A stretch of 23,413 nt of DNA from Reclinomonas americana ATCC 50394 (GCA_048213135.1 PS015024.1:1-23413); one strand, 5' to 3'; shown: positions 1 to 6,733, numbered from the stretch's first letter. Program-made: numbers and translations. The notes: generated from the sequence alone by a model not told the origin.

Positions 1-94
1 AAGCCGACTACGTGCTGCGTGACATTCTGCCGCACTGCTTCACGCGCCTGCTGTACCGTACATCCGCCCTTGGCCGTATAGCAGGATCCGCGCC
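1..94. other. Unassigned leading segment, possible unmarked junction
   Basis: This stretch should hold the end of the helix-turn-helix domain of the LysR gene that follows, but the LysR frame has a TGA at 20-22 and no HTH-like residues. Another plus frame (from base 3) is open and reads through with a protein-like composition, so the segment may be a piece of another sequence joined to the LysR gene near the GGATCC at about 84-89. I cannot assign it to a gene. Confidence 0.4.
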
Positions 95-826
95 ATGTTG
101 GCGCCGACCGAACAGGGCGCGGCCTTCCTGCCCCAGGCCCGCCGCCTGCTGCGCCTGAACGACGAGATCCTGGCCAGCCTCGGCGCCGACGAGATCGAGG
201 GCGAGGTGCGGCTGGGCGCGCCCGAGGACTTCGCCACCCAGCATCTGCCCGCCGTATTGAGCTCGTTCGCCCGCAGCCATCCGCGCATCGCCCTGACCGT
301 CACCTGCGACCTGACCCTGAACCTCCTGGATCGCCTCGGCGAAGGCGCGCTGGACCTAGCTCTGGTCAAGCGCGAGCCGCTGGGGCCGGACCTTGGCGTG
401 CGGGTCTGGCGCGAGCCGCTGGTCTGGGTGGCGCTGGATCCCGAGATGGCGCGGCGCGAGGGTCCGGTCCCGCTGGTGGCCGCGCCGGCCCCTTGCGTCT
501 ATCGCAAGCGCGCGGTGGCGGCGCTGGAGGCGACCGGGCGAGCCTGGCGCGCCACCTACACCAGCCCCTCCCTGGCGGGACAACTGGCGGCGCTACGAGG
601 CGGTCTCGGCTTAAGCGTTCTACCGCGCGAGATGGCGCCGGACGATCTCACCATCCTGTCCGAAGGCCTGCCGCGCCTGGAGGACGCCGAGATCGCGCTG
701 TTGAAGGCGCGGGGGACGCCGCCACCGGCCGCCGAGCGGCTGGCCGATCACATTCTCACCGCCCTGGATCGCCAGCGGACCCAGCCCCAGCCGTCGACGC
801 GCGCTACGGGCGCAGCCCCGTCGTGA
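95..826 (+). CDS. LysR-type transcriptional regulator, effector-binding part only
   Basis: The readable protein starts at the linker between the two LysR domains (PTEQGAAFLPQARRLL) and continues through a periplasmic-binding-protein-like effector domain with the usual GEVRLGAPEDF strand and the LGLSVLPREMAP segment near the end. LysR proteins bind DNA through a winged HTH of about 60 residues at the N-terminus; this is absent. An in-frame TGA at 20-22 blocks any longer product, so 95 is only the first ATG and not a credible native start. Either the gene is truncated in the genome, or the sequence left of about 90 is misjoined. The target and effector cannot be told; the divergently transcribed neighbour, often the target in this family, lies outside the window. 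The LysR assignment itself is secure. Confidence 0.85.
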   Translation: MLAPTEQGAAFLPQARRLLRLNDEILASLGADEIEGEVRLGAPEDFATQHLPAVLSSFARSHPRIALTVTCDLTLNLLDRLGEGALDLALVKREPLGPDLGVRVWREPLVWVALDPEMARREGPVPLVAAPAPCVYRKRAVAALEATGRAWRATYTSPSLAGQLAALRGGLGLSVLPREMAPDDLTILSEGLPRLEDAEIALLKARGTPPPAAERLADHILTALDRQRTQPQPSTRATGAAPS

Positions 827-841
827 TCGGACGTTTGCGAT

Positions 842-859
842 TTTGACGGGATCGTCAAA
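842..859. repeat. Palindrome TTTGACG-GGAT-CGTCAAA
   Basis: Perfect 7-bp arms separated by 4 bp, starting 15 bp after the LysR stop. The same arms and spacing recur at 1146-1163. Single arms also occur at 1022-1028 (CGTCAAA) and 1083-1089 (TTTGACG). The 339-bp spacer 827-1165 lies between two convergent genes and holds no supported ORF. The palindromes could be operator-like sites for a dimeric regulator, or RNA hairpins that end transcription or protect 3' ends. The stems lack a clear U-tract. Confidence 0.6.
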
Positions 860-1145
860 TTTGTGAGATAAGGCCCAGATACACCAAACCCGCCGCGGGG
901 GATAATCGCGACGGGCTGGCTATTTTCTCGATCATTCGATCTAGGCGGGCGTTTCCTCCCCGAAACGCCGAAGAACGGGAGCTCTCTGTTGGGCTCGTTT
1001 CGTCCTTGCAGTGTGTAGAAACGTCAAATTCGTGACGCTGTCAACGCGGCCATCGCCTTTTTCTCAACGGGTTGGCTGAATTTTTGACGCAACCGCTGTT
1101 GTTTGGACGCTCGGGTCGAATTTACGTCGAGATTCACCCCCTATT

Positions 1146-1163
1146 TTTGACGAAACCGTCAAA
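1146..1163. repeat. Palindrome TTTGACG-AAAC-CGTCAAA
   Basis: Second copy of the 7-4-7 palindrome, with identical arms and a different 4-bp centre. It ends 2 bp before the hisG stop codon (hisG is on the minus strand), so in the hisG transcript it lies immediately 3' of the coding region. Conserved arms with a changed loop are what a hairpin or a dimer-binding site would show. Confidence 0.6.
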
Positions 1164-1165
1164 TC

Positions 1166-1653
1166 TTACTTTTCGAGCGCCGCGATAAAGCGATCCAGCA
1201 CGGCCGATCGCGACTCGAACACGTAGTCCGGACGCGAGACAGTGACCGGCTCGACTCCGGCTTCCGCCAGGGCGGCGGCGGCGTCGAACAGGTCGGCGGT
1301 GGCCAGGAGGGCGCCGTTGGCCCGGCGCGAGCCGCCTCGGGCGACATAGGCGGCGACGGCGTCCTGGGCGGCGCGGTCCTGCTCGGCCGGCCAGACCAGG
1401 GTGGCGAGCTTGCCCGCCCGGCCCTTGGCCTCGACCACCGAGAGCAGTCGGCGCAGGGCGTCCAGCTGCTCGCCGTTCCAGCCGGCGGTCAGGGAGGCGG
1501 TCAGCTGGGCCTGGCTCTTCAGGATCGCCCCGTCGGACAGGATCTTCAGCCCGTTGGCGGCCAGGGTCGCGCCGGTGGTGGTGATGTCGACCACCAGCTC
1601 GGCGGCGCCGGCGGCGGGGGCCCCCTCGGTGGCGCCGCTGCTCTCGACGATGC
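1166..1653 (-). CDS. hisG: ATP phosphoribosyltransferase, C-terminal part (cut by gap)
   Basis: HisG catalyses the first step of histidine synthesis, condensing ATP with PRPP. The visible 161 residues include the catalytic-domain segment [19 protein letters not shown], which is the HisG signature (VDlvsTGxTLxxNGL), followed by a long C-terminal region ending DRFIAALEK. The N-terminal half is missing because an N-gap begins directly upstream. The upstream fragment, hisS, reads in the same direction. In alphaproteobacteria hisS, hisZ and hisG commonly sit in this order, so the gap probably hides the rest of hisS, hisZ and the start of hisG. The open frame that runs through the Ns is an artefact and not a fusion protein. 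Confidence 0.9.
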
Positions 1654-1677
1654 NNNNNNNNNNNNNNNNNNNNNNNN
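1654..1677. other. Assembly gap (24 N)
   Basis: The gap joins the N-terminus of HisS to the C-terminal half of HisG. At least the remainder of hisS and the start of hisG must be missing, so 24 bases cannot be the real distance; several hundred to a few thousand bases are expected. Confidence 0.95.
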
Positions 1678-1837
1678 TGTCCAGCGCCTCGAAGCCGTAG
1701 CGCTCATAGACCGCCGACACCGCCTCCAGGATCGCCCGCTCGGCCCGCAGGTCGCGCGCGCGCTTGTCGGCGAAGCCGCGCGGAGCGCGGGCCTCGGGGC
1801 GGAAGTCGGTGTTGGTTTGTTCGGCGTCGGTGGTCAT
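1678..1837 (-). CDS. hisS: Histidyl-tRNA synthetase, N-terminal part (cut by gap)
   Basis: HisS is a class II aminoacyl-tRNA synthetase that charges tRNA-His. The 53 visible residues contain the family's N-terminal pattern ARAPRGFADKRARDLRAE followed by the motif 1 helix and strand EAVSAVYERYGFEALD. The ATG at 1837 is preceded, at a spacing of 7 nt, by TTAGGA on the minus strand (1845-1850), a reasonable ribosome binding site. Everything after residue 53 is lost in the N-gap. HisZ, a paralogue lacking tRNA activity, resembles HisS, but the APRGFAD start fits HisS better. Confidence 0.85.
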
Positions 1838-2103
1838 GCGTCGGTCCTAAGTCTTCTAGGCTTCGACGGATGGCGCTTGCACTTAAGCCCCATCCGCTAG
1901 GCGGGGCTCTGGCTGGGTACGCTCGGCTTTAGAGCGCGCGGACCCGGCCGATCCCGCGAGGCGAGGTCGGATGGTGGTGGTGGCCGTGATGGTGCGGCGT
2001 GCGGGTCATTGCGGGGGCGGTGTAGCGGAGATGGAGCGTGGGGGGAAGGGGGCTAGGGCCTTCTAAGCCCCACACCAAGTCAATCCACCAAAACGCCCAA
2101 AAA
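1838..2103. other. Intergenic spacer upstream of hisS
   Basis: No convincing gene. It must carry the hisS promoter, although no sigma-70 hexamers stand out. A hairpin lies at 1886-1908: an inner stem CCGC-TAG-GCGG, with AGCC/GGCT outer arms separated by a short bulge. The part nearest 2104 is G-rich on the plus strand and lies 3' of the membrane-protein cassette. Confidence 0.5.
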
Positions 2104-3195
2104 TCAATGAATAATTCTTCCTATGTTTAAAGAAATCATAGAAAAACTAATCTCCCCCTTCATTAGTCCATATACAATGGACGCAACTACTGCGGATGTT
2201 GCCGCCACGAGCCATGATACTATTTGGGGAGCACTCCTCTCCACCCAGCCCGGCTTCTTCTCGCGCAGGAAAATCGCGGCGTTTGGTATATGTCGGCGAT
2301 GAATCCACGCCAGCAACTGTGTGAGCGCAACAACGGTTGCCAGAAAAAGGAAACGCTGGAGTATTTCCAGATCGGGAAGCGCGGCCAACGACGCAAGTAG
2401 TATTAGCGCATTGAAGTTCAACCCAAACTGGCGAAAGCTATTCGCTAAAGGCTTCTCGCATTTCTTTAGAAAAATAGAGACACCTTCTGCCTTTCCTACT
2501 GCCCACGAGGCCTGCGCCGACTGAGTCGTAACAAGATTCTCCCCCGCGCCATTAAGCTCGACCGTAGCGGTTTTATTAAGCCCGAGTATTTCAGGCTCAC
2601 TAATGCTCATCTTGAGATAATTTAACGCGCCTATTTGCTCAAATTCACGAGCAAAATCGTCGGCGTAACGGCTAATTTCAGTTCCGCCCGCCCGATATGT
2701 CACGACCACCCTAGCCGATTGGCCGAAATCACGTCGAATTACATCAAACAAGAGACGCACATCTTCGGCATAAAGTCGAAGCGCACCGACCTTCCTCACA
2801 GCGGTATAGAGTTGCTCTTGAGCGGGAGGGGCATCTATTTGCTCACGGTCTTCCTGAGCTCGATCATGAGGAAAGAGCACAAAGGTTCCGGCCGCCCCTA
2901 GGGTGCTGGACCAATCGCCGACAATTTGGCCCCTCGGGTCTAACCGTCCCGTGATAGTTAGATTGCCGAGTTCTGCAGGCTGGGCTGGGGTTGGGGCCGG
3001 GGTCGGGACCCCTTGCAGCTCGATTTTTCCGGATACAAACCGGCCCTCCACAGCGAAAGTTGCGAGCCCGAGATCACTATCGTTAAATCGCAAAACACCT
3101 CTAGGCTGCTCGGCCCCCGCGTCAAACTCGACGAATAAGTTGCCGGTGTTGGTGCCATAAGCCCGCCCCGCCCAACGACTGCCCAAGCCCTTCAT
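2104..3195 (-). CDS. Unrecognised membrane protein with N-terminal beta-rich domain
   Basis: A 363-residue protein I cannot assign to a named family. Residues 1-110 are rich in short beta-like stretches and glycines (AYGTNTGNLFVEFD, LGNLTITGRLDPRGQIVGDW) around a PTPAPTPAQP linker, suggesting a small barrel. Residues 125-255 are mixed alpha/beta and soluble. The C-terminal third has hydrophobic segments: one near LNFNALILLASLAALP, one at RFLFLATVVALTQLLAWI, and one at IVSWLVAATSAVVASIVYGLM. The ATG at 3195 has a strong AAAGGAG site 5 bp upstream on its strand. The gene follows the 3217-3723 gene by 21 bp, so the two are almost certainly co-transcribed. G+C is near one half here, against roughly two thirds or more on both sides, which suggests acquisition. 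Confidence 0.75.
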   Translation of the reverse strand: MKGLGSRWAGRAYGTNTGNLFVEFDAGAEQPRGVLRFNDSDLGLATFAVEGRFVSGKIELQGVPTPAPTPAQPAELGNLTITGRLDPRGQIVGDWSSTLGAAGTFVLFPHDRAQEDREQIDAPPAQEQLYTAVRKVGALRLYAEDVRLLFDVIRRDFGQSARVVVTYRAGGTEISRYADDFAREFEQIGALNYLKMSISEPEILGLNKTATVELNGAGENLVTTQSAQASWAVGKAEGVSIFLKKCEKPLANSFRQFGLNFNALILLASLAALPDLEILQRFLFLATVVALTQLLAWIHRRHIPNAAIFLREKKPGWVERSAPQIVSWLVAATSAVVASIVYGLMKGEISFSMISLNIGRIIH

Positions 3196-3216
3196 TTCGA
3201 CTCCTTTATGAAGAGC

Positions 3217-3723
3217 TTATCGCGCGAGCATAGATGCCGCTATGGCAGCAAAAGGCGAAAACAACATGCAACACATGGCACCACGGATCCAATTACCGTT
3301 GAGCTTCATTCGCTCCTCGTTGTCGAGCAAATGACCATCAAGTATCGATGCGTAACCTGCGAGACTCTCCGGAAGATATTCATCGGTATTCACGACATCC
3401 AACCAATTGCTTGGAAGAGTGCCAATACAACCGAAGGCGATGGGTTTAGCAGCCCACATGGAACAAAAGGCTGCCAGCCCAAAAACAACGCCCACCGTTA
3501 GGGCACCGATCTTCGCTCCGCCCTGCAAGGTGCCCATCGCGGCAATGACAAATCCACCCGCCACAGCACTCGTCCAAGTAGCCATTGCGCTTGCTCGGGC
3601 ATCACTTGCCAACGCAATTTGAACCTGCATCTTGAAGCGTTCTTCGGCTTGTCTCACAATCTCAACGATCATCGCTGGGTCCTTTGACATCAAATCGCGA
3701 TGATCAATCTGGGAACGAGACAT
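3217..3723 (-). CDS. Small membrane protein with central two-TM hairpin
   Basis: About 168 residues. A charged N-terminal helix (DPAMIVEIVRQAEERFKMQV) leads through SDARASAMATWTS into two adjacent membrane helices (AVAGGFVIAAMGTL and ALTVGVVFGLAAFCSMW). A soluble segment with LPSNWLDVV and NEERMKLNGNW follows, then a third helix at the C-terminus (AMCCMLFSPFAAIAASML). This order resembles SLATT and Pycsar-type membrane effectors of anti-phage systems, but it is a fold-level resemblance judged by eye, and no nucleotide cyclase or CD-NTase is adjacent. I start at the ATG at 3723, which has GGAG 6 bp upstream, rather than at the alternative start 12 codons earlier. It is the first gene of the cassette with the 2104-3195 gene. 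Confidence 0.7.
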   Translation of the reverse strand: MSRSQIDHRDLMSKDPAMIVEIVRQAEERFKMQVQIALASDARASAMATWTSAVAGGFVIAAMGTLQGGAKIGALTVGVVFGLAAFCSMWAAKPIAFGCIGTLPSNWLDVVNTDEYLPESLAGYASILDGHLLDNEERMKLNGNWIRGAMCCMLFSPFAAIAASMLAR

Positions 3724-3725
3724 CA

Positions 3726-3872
3726 ATGGCTCCGCCAAAGAATCCAGGAACAACCTCAAAGGGTGGCCAAGAACGTGGGGCCTTCAACGACAAGGCTCCG
3801 AACACAGCGCCCCGACCGCAAACGCCTACGCCAAATCAGCAGCCGACGCCTAGGCCGACCGACAAGAAGTGA
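3726..3872 (+). CDS. Possible 48-residue proline/threonine-rich protein
   Basis: The ORF begins with MAPPKNPGTTSKGG and ends PTPRPTDKK; it is hydrophilic, disordered-looking and has no membrane segment or known motif. Its ATG lies only 2 bp from the ATG of the minus-strand gene starting at 3723, so the two would diverge with their ribosome binding sites inside each other's coding region. The purine-rich GGGAACGAGA just upstream is a modest binding site. The composition is unlike random out-of-frame translation, but a real gene is not certain. Confidence 0.35.
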   Translation: MAPPKNPGTTSKGGQERGAFNDKAPNTAPRPQTPTPNQQPTPRPTDKK

Positions 3873-4168
3873 TCTTAACCTGAGGATGGCATCGCGTGGT
3901 GTCTACTCTTCGTTGCGTCTCACCACGTGTCGATCCCAGGGTGGGCCGGGTTGCTCAAGGACGGCGCTTCGCGCCGCCGCCCAGCCCCCTCTCCCATGGG
4001 GAGAGGGTCGGGGCGAGGGGGTACGGCGTCCGACGGCGCGCCGGCACTGCGGCGTAACCACTCTCCCGACCCCGGCTTTCGCCGGGGCCACCCTCTCCCG
4101 CTGGGAGAGGGAACCGATCTGACGGGAAGGGGCGGACCCGCAGAACGTCCCCTCCGTCCGCGTCTCCC
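3873..4168. repeat. Intergenic palindromic repeats
   Basis: No gene is supported. The spacer contains two near-perfect palindromes built on one core: CCCTCTCCC-AT-GGGGAGAGGG at about 3987-4007 and CCCTCTCCC-GCT-GGGAGAGGG at 4091-4111. Between them is a second inverted pair, CCCCGGCTTTCGCCGGGG, at about 4071-4088. Related CCCTCTCCC hairpins appear again at 5096-5115. Such elements are usually dispersed intergenic repeats or transcript-end hairpins; two minus-strand genes lie to either side. Confidence 0.7.
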
Positions 4169-4534
4169 CTACCCCGCCGCCGTCGGCGTGCGGCGCCAGG
4201 CCCACAGGAACAGGGCGGCCAGGGTCAGGTCGATGCTGGCGAACACCAGGGTCGGGGCGATGACGCGGCCTTGGGTCCACAGCCACCAGACCGGAACCCC
4301 GAAGGCCAGCTTCTCCAGCACGCCGGCCAGCATCAGCGGCCGGTAGCGCGCCGGGTCGCTGGCGATGACCAGGAACATCACCTGGGCGGCCAGGGCGGTG
4401 CCAATGAAGCCGTAGAAGTGCTCGGGATGGGCCAGCAGCGGGGCCGGGGCCGCGACCTGGGCCTCCAGAAAATAGAGCGGCGTCAGGGCGATCAGCCCAT
4501 AGATCGCCGCGATCCTGAAAATCCAGCGCGCCAT
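4169..4534 (-). CDS. Four-TM inner membrane protein, function unknown
   Basis: A 121-residue protein made almost entirely of four membrane helices: IAAIYGLIALTPLYFL, YGFIGTALAAQVMFLVIA, a segment around LEKLAFGVPVWWLW, and TLVFASIDLTLAALFLWAW. There are short polar loops (SDPARYRP) and a basic C-terminus. No enzymatic motif is visible. The ATG at 4534 is preceded on its strand by GGGAGGGG about a dozen bases upstream, a slightly distant ribosome binding site. The next minus-strand gene upstream, 4620-5024, is also a four-TM protein of similar length, so the two may be co-transcribed across an 85-bp spacer. Confidence 0.7.
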   Translation of the reverse strand: MARWIFRIAAIYGLIALTPLYFLEAQVAAPAPLLAHPEHFYGFIGTALAAQVMFLVIASDPARYRPLMLAGVLEKLAFGVPVWWLWTQGRVIAPTLVFASIDLTLAALFLWAWRRTPTAAG

Positions 4535-4619
4535 GTCGGTTCGGCCCCTCCCGCCGTCTCTCTTCGTTGGGTCGGCAGGTTAGCGGCAAACGGCGCAGGG
4601 GCCAGGGGGGCCGCGCGCC

Positions 4620-5024
4620 TCAGCCGTCGAGGCGCGGGCTCCGCCGCACCGGGAACAGCGCCCGCAGCGCCGGATCGCGCAGCCACAGGCCGCCCCACAG
4701 GAAGACACCCAGATAGAGGCTAAACAGCGTGTGGCTGAACAGCGGGCTGCCGGCGCGGATCTGCGTGGCCATCGCTCCGCCCAGGAGGCCGGTGAACAGC
4801 ACCGCGCCCAAGAGGCGCGTGGGCGGAACGAGGTAAAGCACCAGGCACGCAAGCTCCACCAGCCCGATCATCAGCGTATGGCGCGGGTCCCAGCCCAGGG
4901 CCTGCAAGGTGGTGGTCGCCGCCGGGTGATGCAGCAGCTTGGGCGCGATCGACGCCCCGGCGATGAACAGGGAAAAGGCGCCGGTCAGCATCCAGCCGGC
5001 CCAGGGGATGATCTTGTCGCGCAT
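4620..5024 (-). CDS. DoxX-like family membrane protein
   Basis: A 134-residue, four-helix membrane protein. The pattern GLVELACLVLYLVPPTRLLG followed by TGLLGGAMATQIR matches the DoxX-like family (conserved G-E in helix 2, a YL-P-T loop, and LTG-GGA in helix 3). Members are small inner-membrane proteins of uncertain role, some tied to oxidative stress or quinone chemistry. I use the ATG at 5024 (MRDKIIPWAGW) because GGAGAG lies 9 bp upstream on its strand. The reading frame stays open for another 39 codons upstream, but that part overlaps the CCCTCTCCC repeat and is not protein-like. Confidence 0.8.
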   Translation of the reverse strand: MRDKIIPWAGWMLTGAFSLFIAGASIAPKLLHHPAATTTLQALGWDPRHTLMIGLVELACLVLYLVPPTRLLGAVLFTGLLGGAMATQIRAGSPLFSHTLFSLYLGVFLWGGLWLRDPALRALFPVRRSPRLDG

Positions 5025-5095
5025 GCGGTGGGTCTCTCCGTTTTGGCCAAGGACGGACGAGGCGGGCGAAAGCCGACAGGGGAGCGCGGAGAAAT

Positions 5096-5115
5096 CCCTC
5101 TCCCAAAGGGAGAGG
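5096..5115. repeat. CCCTCTCCC hairpin, third copy
   Basis: CCCTCTCCC-AAA-GGGAGAGG, the same core as the palindromes at 3987-4007 and 4091-4111. It lies 5' of the DoxX-like gene on that gene's strand. Confidence 0.65.
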
Positions 5116-5143
5116 AGAGACGCACAACGTCCGCCAGACATAC

Positions 5144-5258
5144 CGTGTCATCCCGGCCGCAGCGCGCAGCGCGGAGCGCCGGGACCCAGGGGGTGACGAA
5201 GCGCGGCGCTCTTGCAACCCCTGGGTCCCGGGTCGGCTTCGCCGCCCGGGATGACACG
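5144..5258. repeat. Compound inverted repeat in spacer
   Basis: Outer arms CGTGTCATCCCGG (5144-5156) and CCGGGATGACACG (5246-5258) are perfect complements. Inside them a second pair, CCGGGACCCAGGGG (about 5179-5192) and CCCCTGGGTCCCGG (about 5219-5232), is also complementary. The nested design is typical of dispersed intergenic repeat elements in alphaproteobacteria. It holds no supported coding sequence. Confidence 0.7.
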
Positions 5259-5358
5259 GGTTATGGGGATTGGCGGACGTGAACGCTCGGAATTGGCGAA
5301 GACGATCTCAATGAAATCAATCGCTTCTCACTTTTACGACCAAACTTGTCCTCCGCGT

Positions 5359-5383
5359 TGAGACCCGCCCCATACTGGTCTCA
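5359..5383. promoter_or_regulatory. 7-11-7 inverted repeat TGAGACC / GGTCTCA
   Basis: Perfect 7-bp arms at 5359-5365 and 5377-5383, centred about 35 bp upstream of an ATG at 5406 that has GAGGAAAG just before it. The geometry suits an operator for a dimeric repressor. The spacer 5259-5358 has no recognised feature. Confidence 0.35.
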
Positions 5384-5405
5384 CCTCGTCGCGAGGAAAG
5401 GGCGC

Positions 5406-5489
5406 ATGGCCAGCGACCATTTGCGGCGGCGGGGGGCGGTCGAGCGGGGACAGGTTCGAGGGGGTTACTCGGACGGTCCGGGGACCTGA
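5406..5489 (+). CDS. Possible 27-residue basic leader ORF
   Basis: A short ORF starting MASDHLRRRGAVERGQ with a good ribosome binding site (GAGGAAAG at about 5393-5400) and the 7-11-7 inverted repeat upstream. It ends 11 bp before the N-gap at 5501. It has no recognisable domain. It may be the leader of something lost in the gap, or a chance ORF in GC-rich DNA. Confidence 0.2.
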   Translation: MASDHLRRRGAVERGQVRGGYSDGPGT

Positions 5490-5500
5490 TGCTGGTCAGG

Positions 5501-5520
5501 NNNNNNNNNNNNNNNNNNNN
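5501..5520. other. Assembly gap (20 N)
   Basis: The gap interrupts bioB after about 152 codons. The sequence on its left (5465-5500 read on the minus strand) does not look like the continuation of biotin synthase, so more than 20 bases are missing. Confidence 0.95.
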
Positions 5521-5977
5521 CGAGGCCGGCGGCCTTCAGGGCTTTCGCCTGGTCGGCGGTCAGCATGCCGAGCGTGGCGCAGGTCTCCAGGCCCAGGGCC
5601 TTCACCTCGCCGATCATCTCGGTGAGCTTGGGCAGGTCGCGGTCCTTCAGCTCCCGCCAGGCCGCGCCCATGCAAAAGCGCTGGGCGCCGCCGTCGCGGG
5701 CCGCGCGGGCCTTGGCCACCACGTCGTCGGCGGCCATCAGCTTCTCGGCCTTCAGGCCCGTCTTGAAGTGGGCCGACTGGCTGCAATAGCCGCAGTTCTC
5801 GGCGCAGCCGCCGGTCTTGACCGACAACAGCTGCGACAGCTGGATCTCGGAGGGATCGAAGTGGGCGCGGTGGACGTTGGCGGCCTGGAACACAAGTTCC
5901 ATGAACGGCAGGGCGAACAGCGCCTCGACCTCGGCAAGCGTCCAGTCGTGGCGGGGGGAAGCGTTGATCTCACTCAT
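5521..5977 (-). CDS. bioB: Biotin synthase, N-terminal part (cut by gap)
   Basis: Biotin synthase is a radical SAM enzyme that inserts sulfur into dethiobiotin in the last step of biotin synthesis. The radical SAM cluster motif CxxxCxxC is plain at CAENCGYC (about residues 57-64), followed by the family's [15 protein letters not shown]. The next part of the barrel ([30 protein letters not shown]) is also typical. The ATG at 5977 begins [13 protein letters not shown]. Around 150 of roughly 320-350 residues are visible; the rest, including the second-cluster ligands, lies in the N-gap. It diverges from the CYTH gene, whose start lies 95 bp away. Confidence 0.93.
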
Positions 5978-6072
5978 GGCCGGGACGTTTGGACCGACGC
6001 ATGACGGTTGGCAAGAGTTCCGCTAGAGGTCATGGCGACGGGCCGGGCGCGGCGGTTGAAGAGGCTCCGATC

Positions 6073-6659
6073 ATGGATCGCGAGATCGAGCTGAAGTTCC
6101 TGATCCCGCCCGAGGCGGCCGAGGCGATCCTTGGCGCCCTGGACGGCGAGGGCGCGGTGCGCCAGCTCGACGCCACCTACTACGACACCGCCGATCATGC
6201 GCTGCGCCGGGCCGGCTTTGGCCTGCGGGTGCGCGACGGCGAGGGCGGGCGCAAGCAGACCCTGAAATCGGCCTCGGCCGGCGGGGTGTTCTCGCGCGGC
6301 GAATGGGAGGAGACGATCGCCGGCCCCGCCCCCGATCGCGGCGCCCTGGCCCGCACGCCGGTGGCCCAGATACTGGCCGAAGCGGCGCTGGTGCCGGTGT
6401 TCACCACGCGGGTAGAGCGGGTGATCCGCCTCGTCCGCGTCGGCGAGACACTGATCGAGGTGGCGCTGGATCGCGGCGAGCTCAGCGCCGGGGACCGCCA
6501 CGCGGTCGTCTGCGAGCTCGAGCTCGAATTGAAGGCGGGCGAGGCGCAGGCGCTGTTCGATCTGGCGCGCACCCTGGCCCGGCATGCGCCGTTGCGCCTG
6601 TCGCTGATCAGCAAGGCCGAGCGCGGCTATAGTCTGGCGGCCGGGGACGCGACGCCGAC
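6073..6659 (+). CDS. CYTH domain protein (inorganic triphosphatase-like), 3' end missing
   Basis: CYTH proteins fold as a triphosphate tunnel and hydrolyse tripolyphosphate or related substrates with a divalent metal. The diagnostic ExExK motif is at the very start (MDREIELKF). Further tunnel residues follow: TYYDTADHALRRAGFGLRVR, KQTLKS, the R-V-IRLVR strand, and the acidic CELELELK near residue 150. About 195 residues are visible. Many alphaproteobacterial members continue into a C-terminal CHAD domain, which would lie beyond the gap at 6660. I start at 6073 because the ExExK motif normally lies within the first few residues; an upstream in-frame start would add a non-conserved extension. 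Confidence 0.85.
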
Positions 6660-6679
6660 NNNNNNNNNNNNNNNNNNNN
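6660..6679. other. Assembly gap (20 N) joining bacterial and eukaryotic sequence
   Basis: Left of the gap are intronless alphaproteobacterial genes. Right of it are spliced eukaryotic genes with lower G+C and GT/AC-rich introns. No coding sequence spans the gap coherently. It is best read as a false scaffold join. Confidence 0.9.
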
Positions 6680-6733
6680 GTCCACGTCGTCTGCAAGGCA
6701 GCGCAACCCGTCAGTGTGTCTGTGTGTGAGTTG

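Noticed and set aside
1166-1837. A novel HisS-HisG fusion enzyme
   Set aside because: The fusion runs through an N-gap, and both parts are truncated exactly at the gap edges.
3873-4168. Coding sequence or CRISPR array in the repeat-rich spacer
   Set aside because: The repeats are hairpins of one core at irregular spacing, without uniform spacers; ORFs across them are only GC-rich open frames.
5465-5500. C-terminus of biotin synthase after the gap
   Set aside because: The few residues read there do not resemble the biotin synthase barrel, so continuity through the gap cannot be assumed.
6000-6660. Horizontal transfer of CYTH and bioB genes into the eukaryote
   Set aside because: The genes are intronless, keep bacterial base composition and ribosome sites, and connect to eukaryotic DNA only through Ns.
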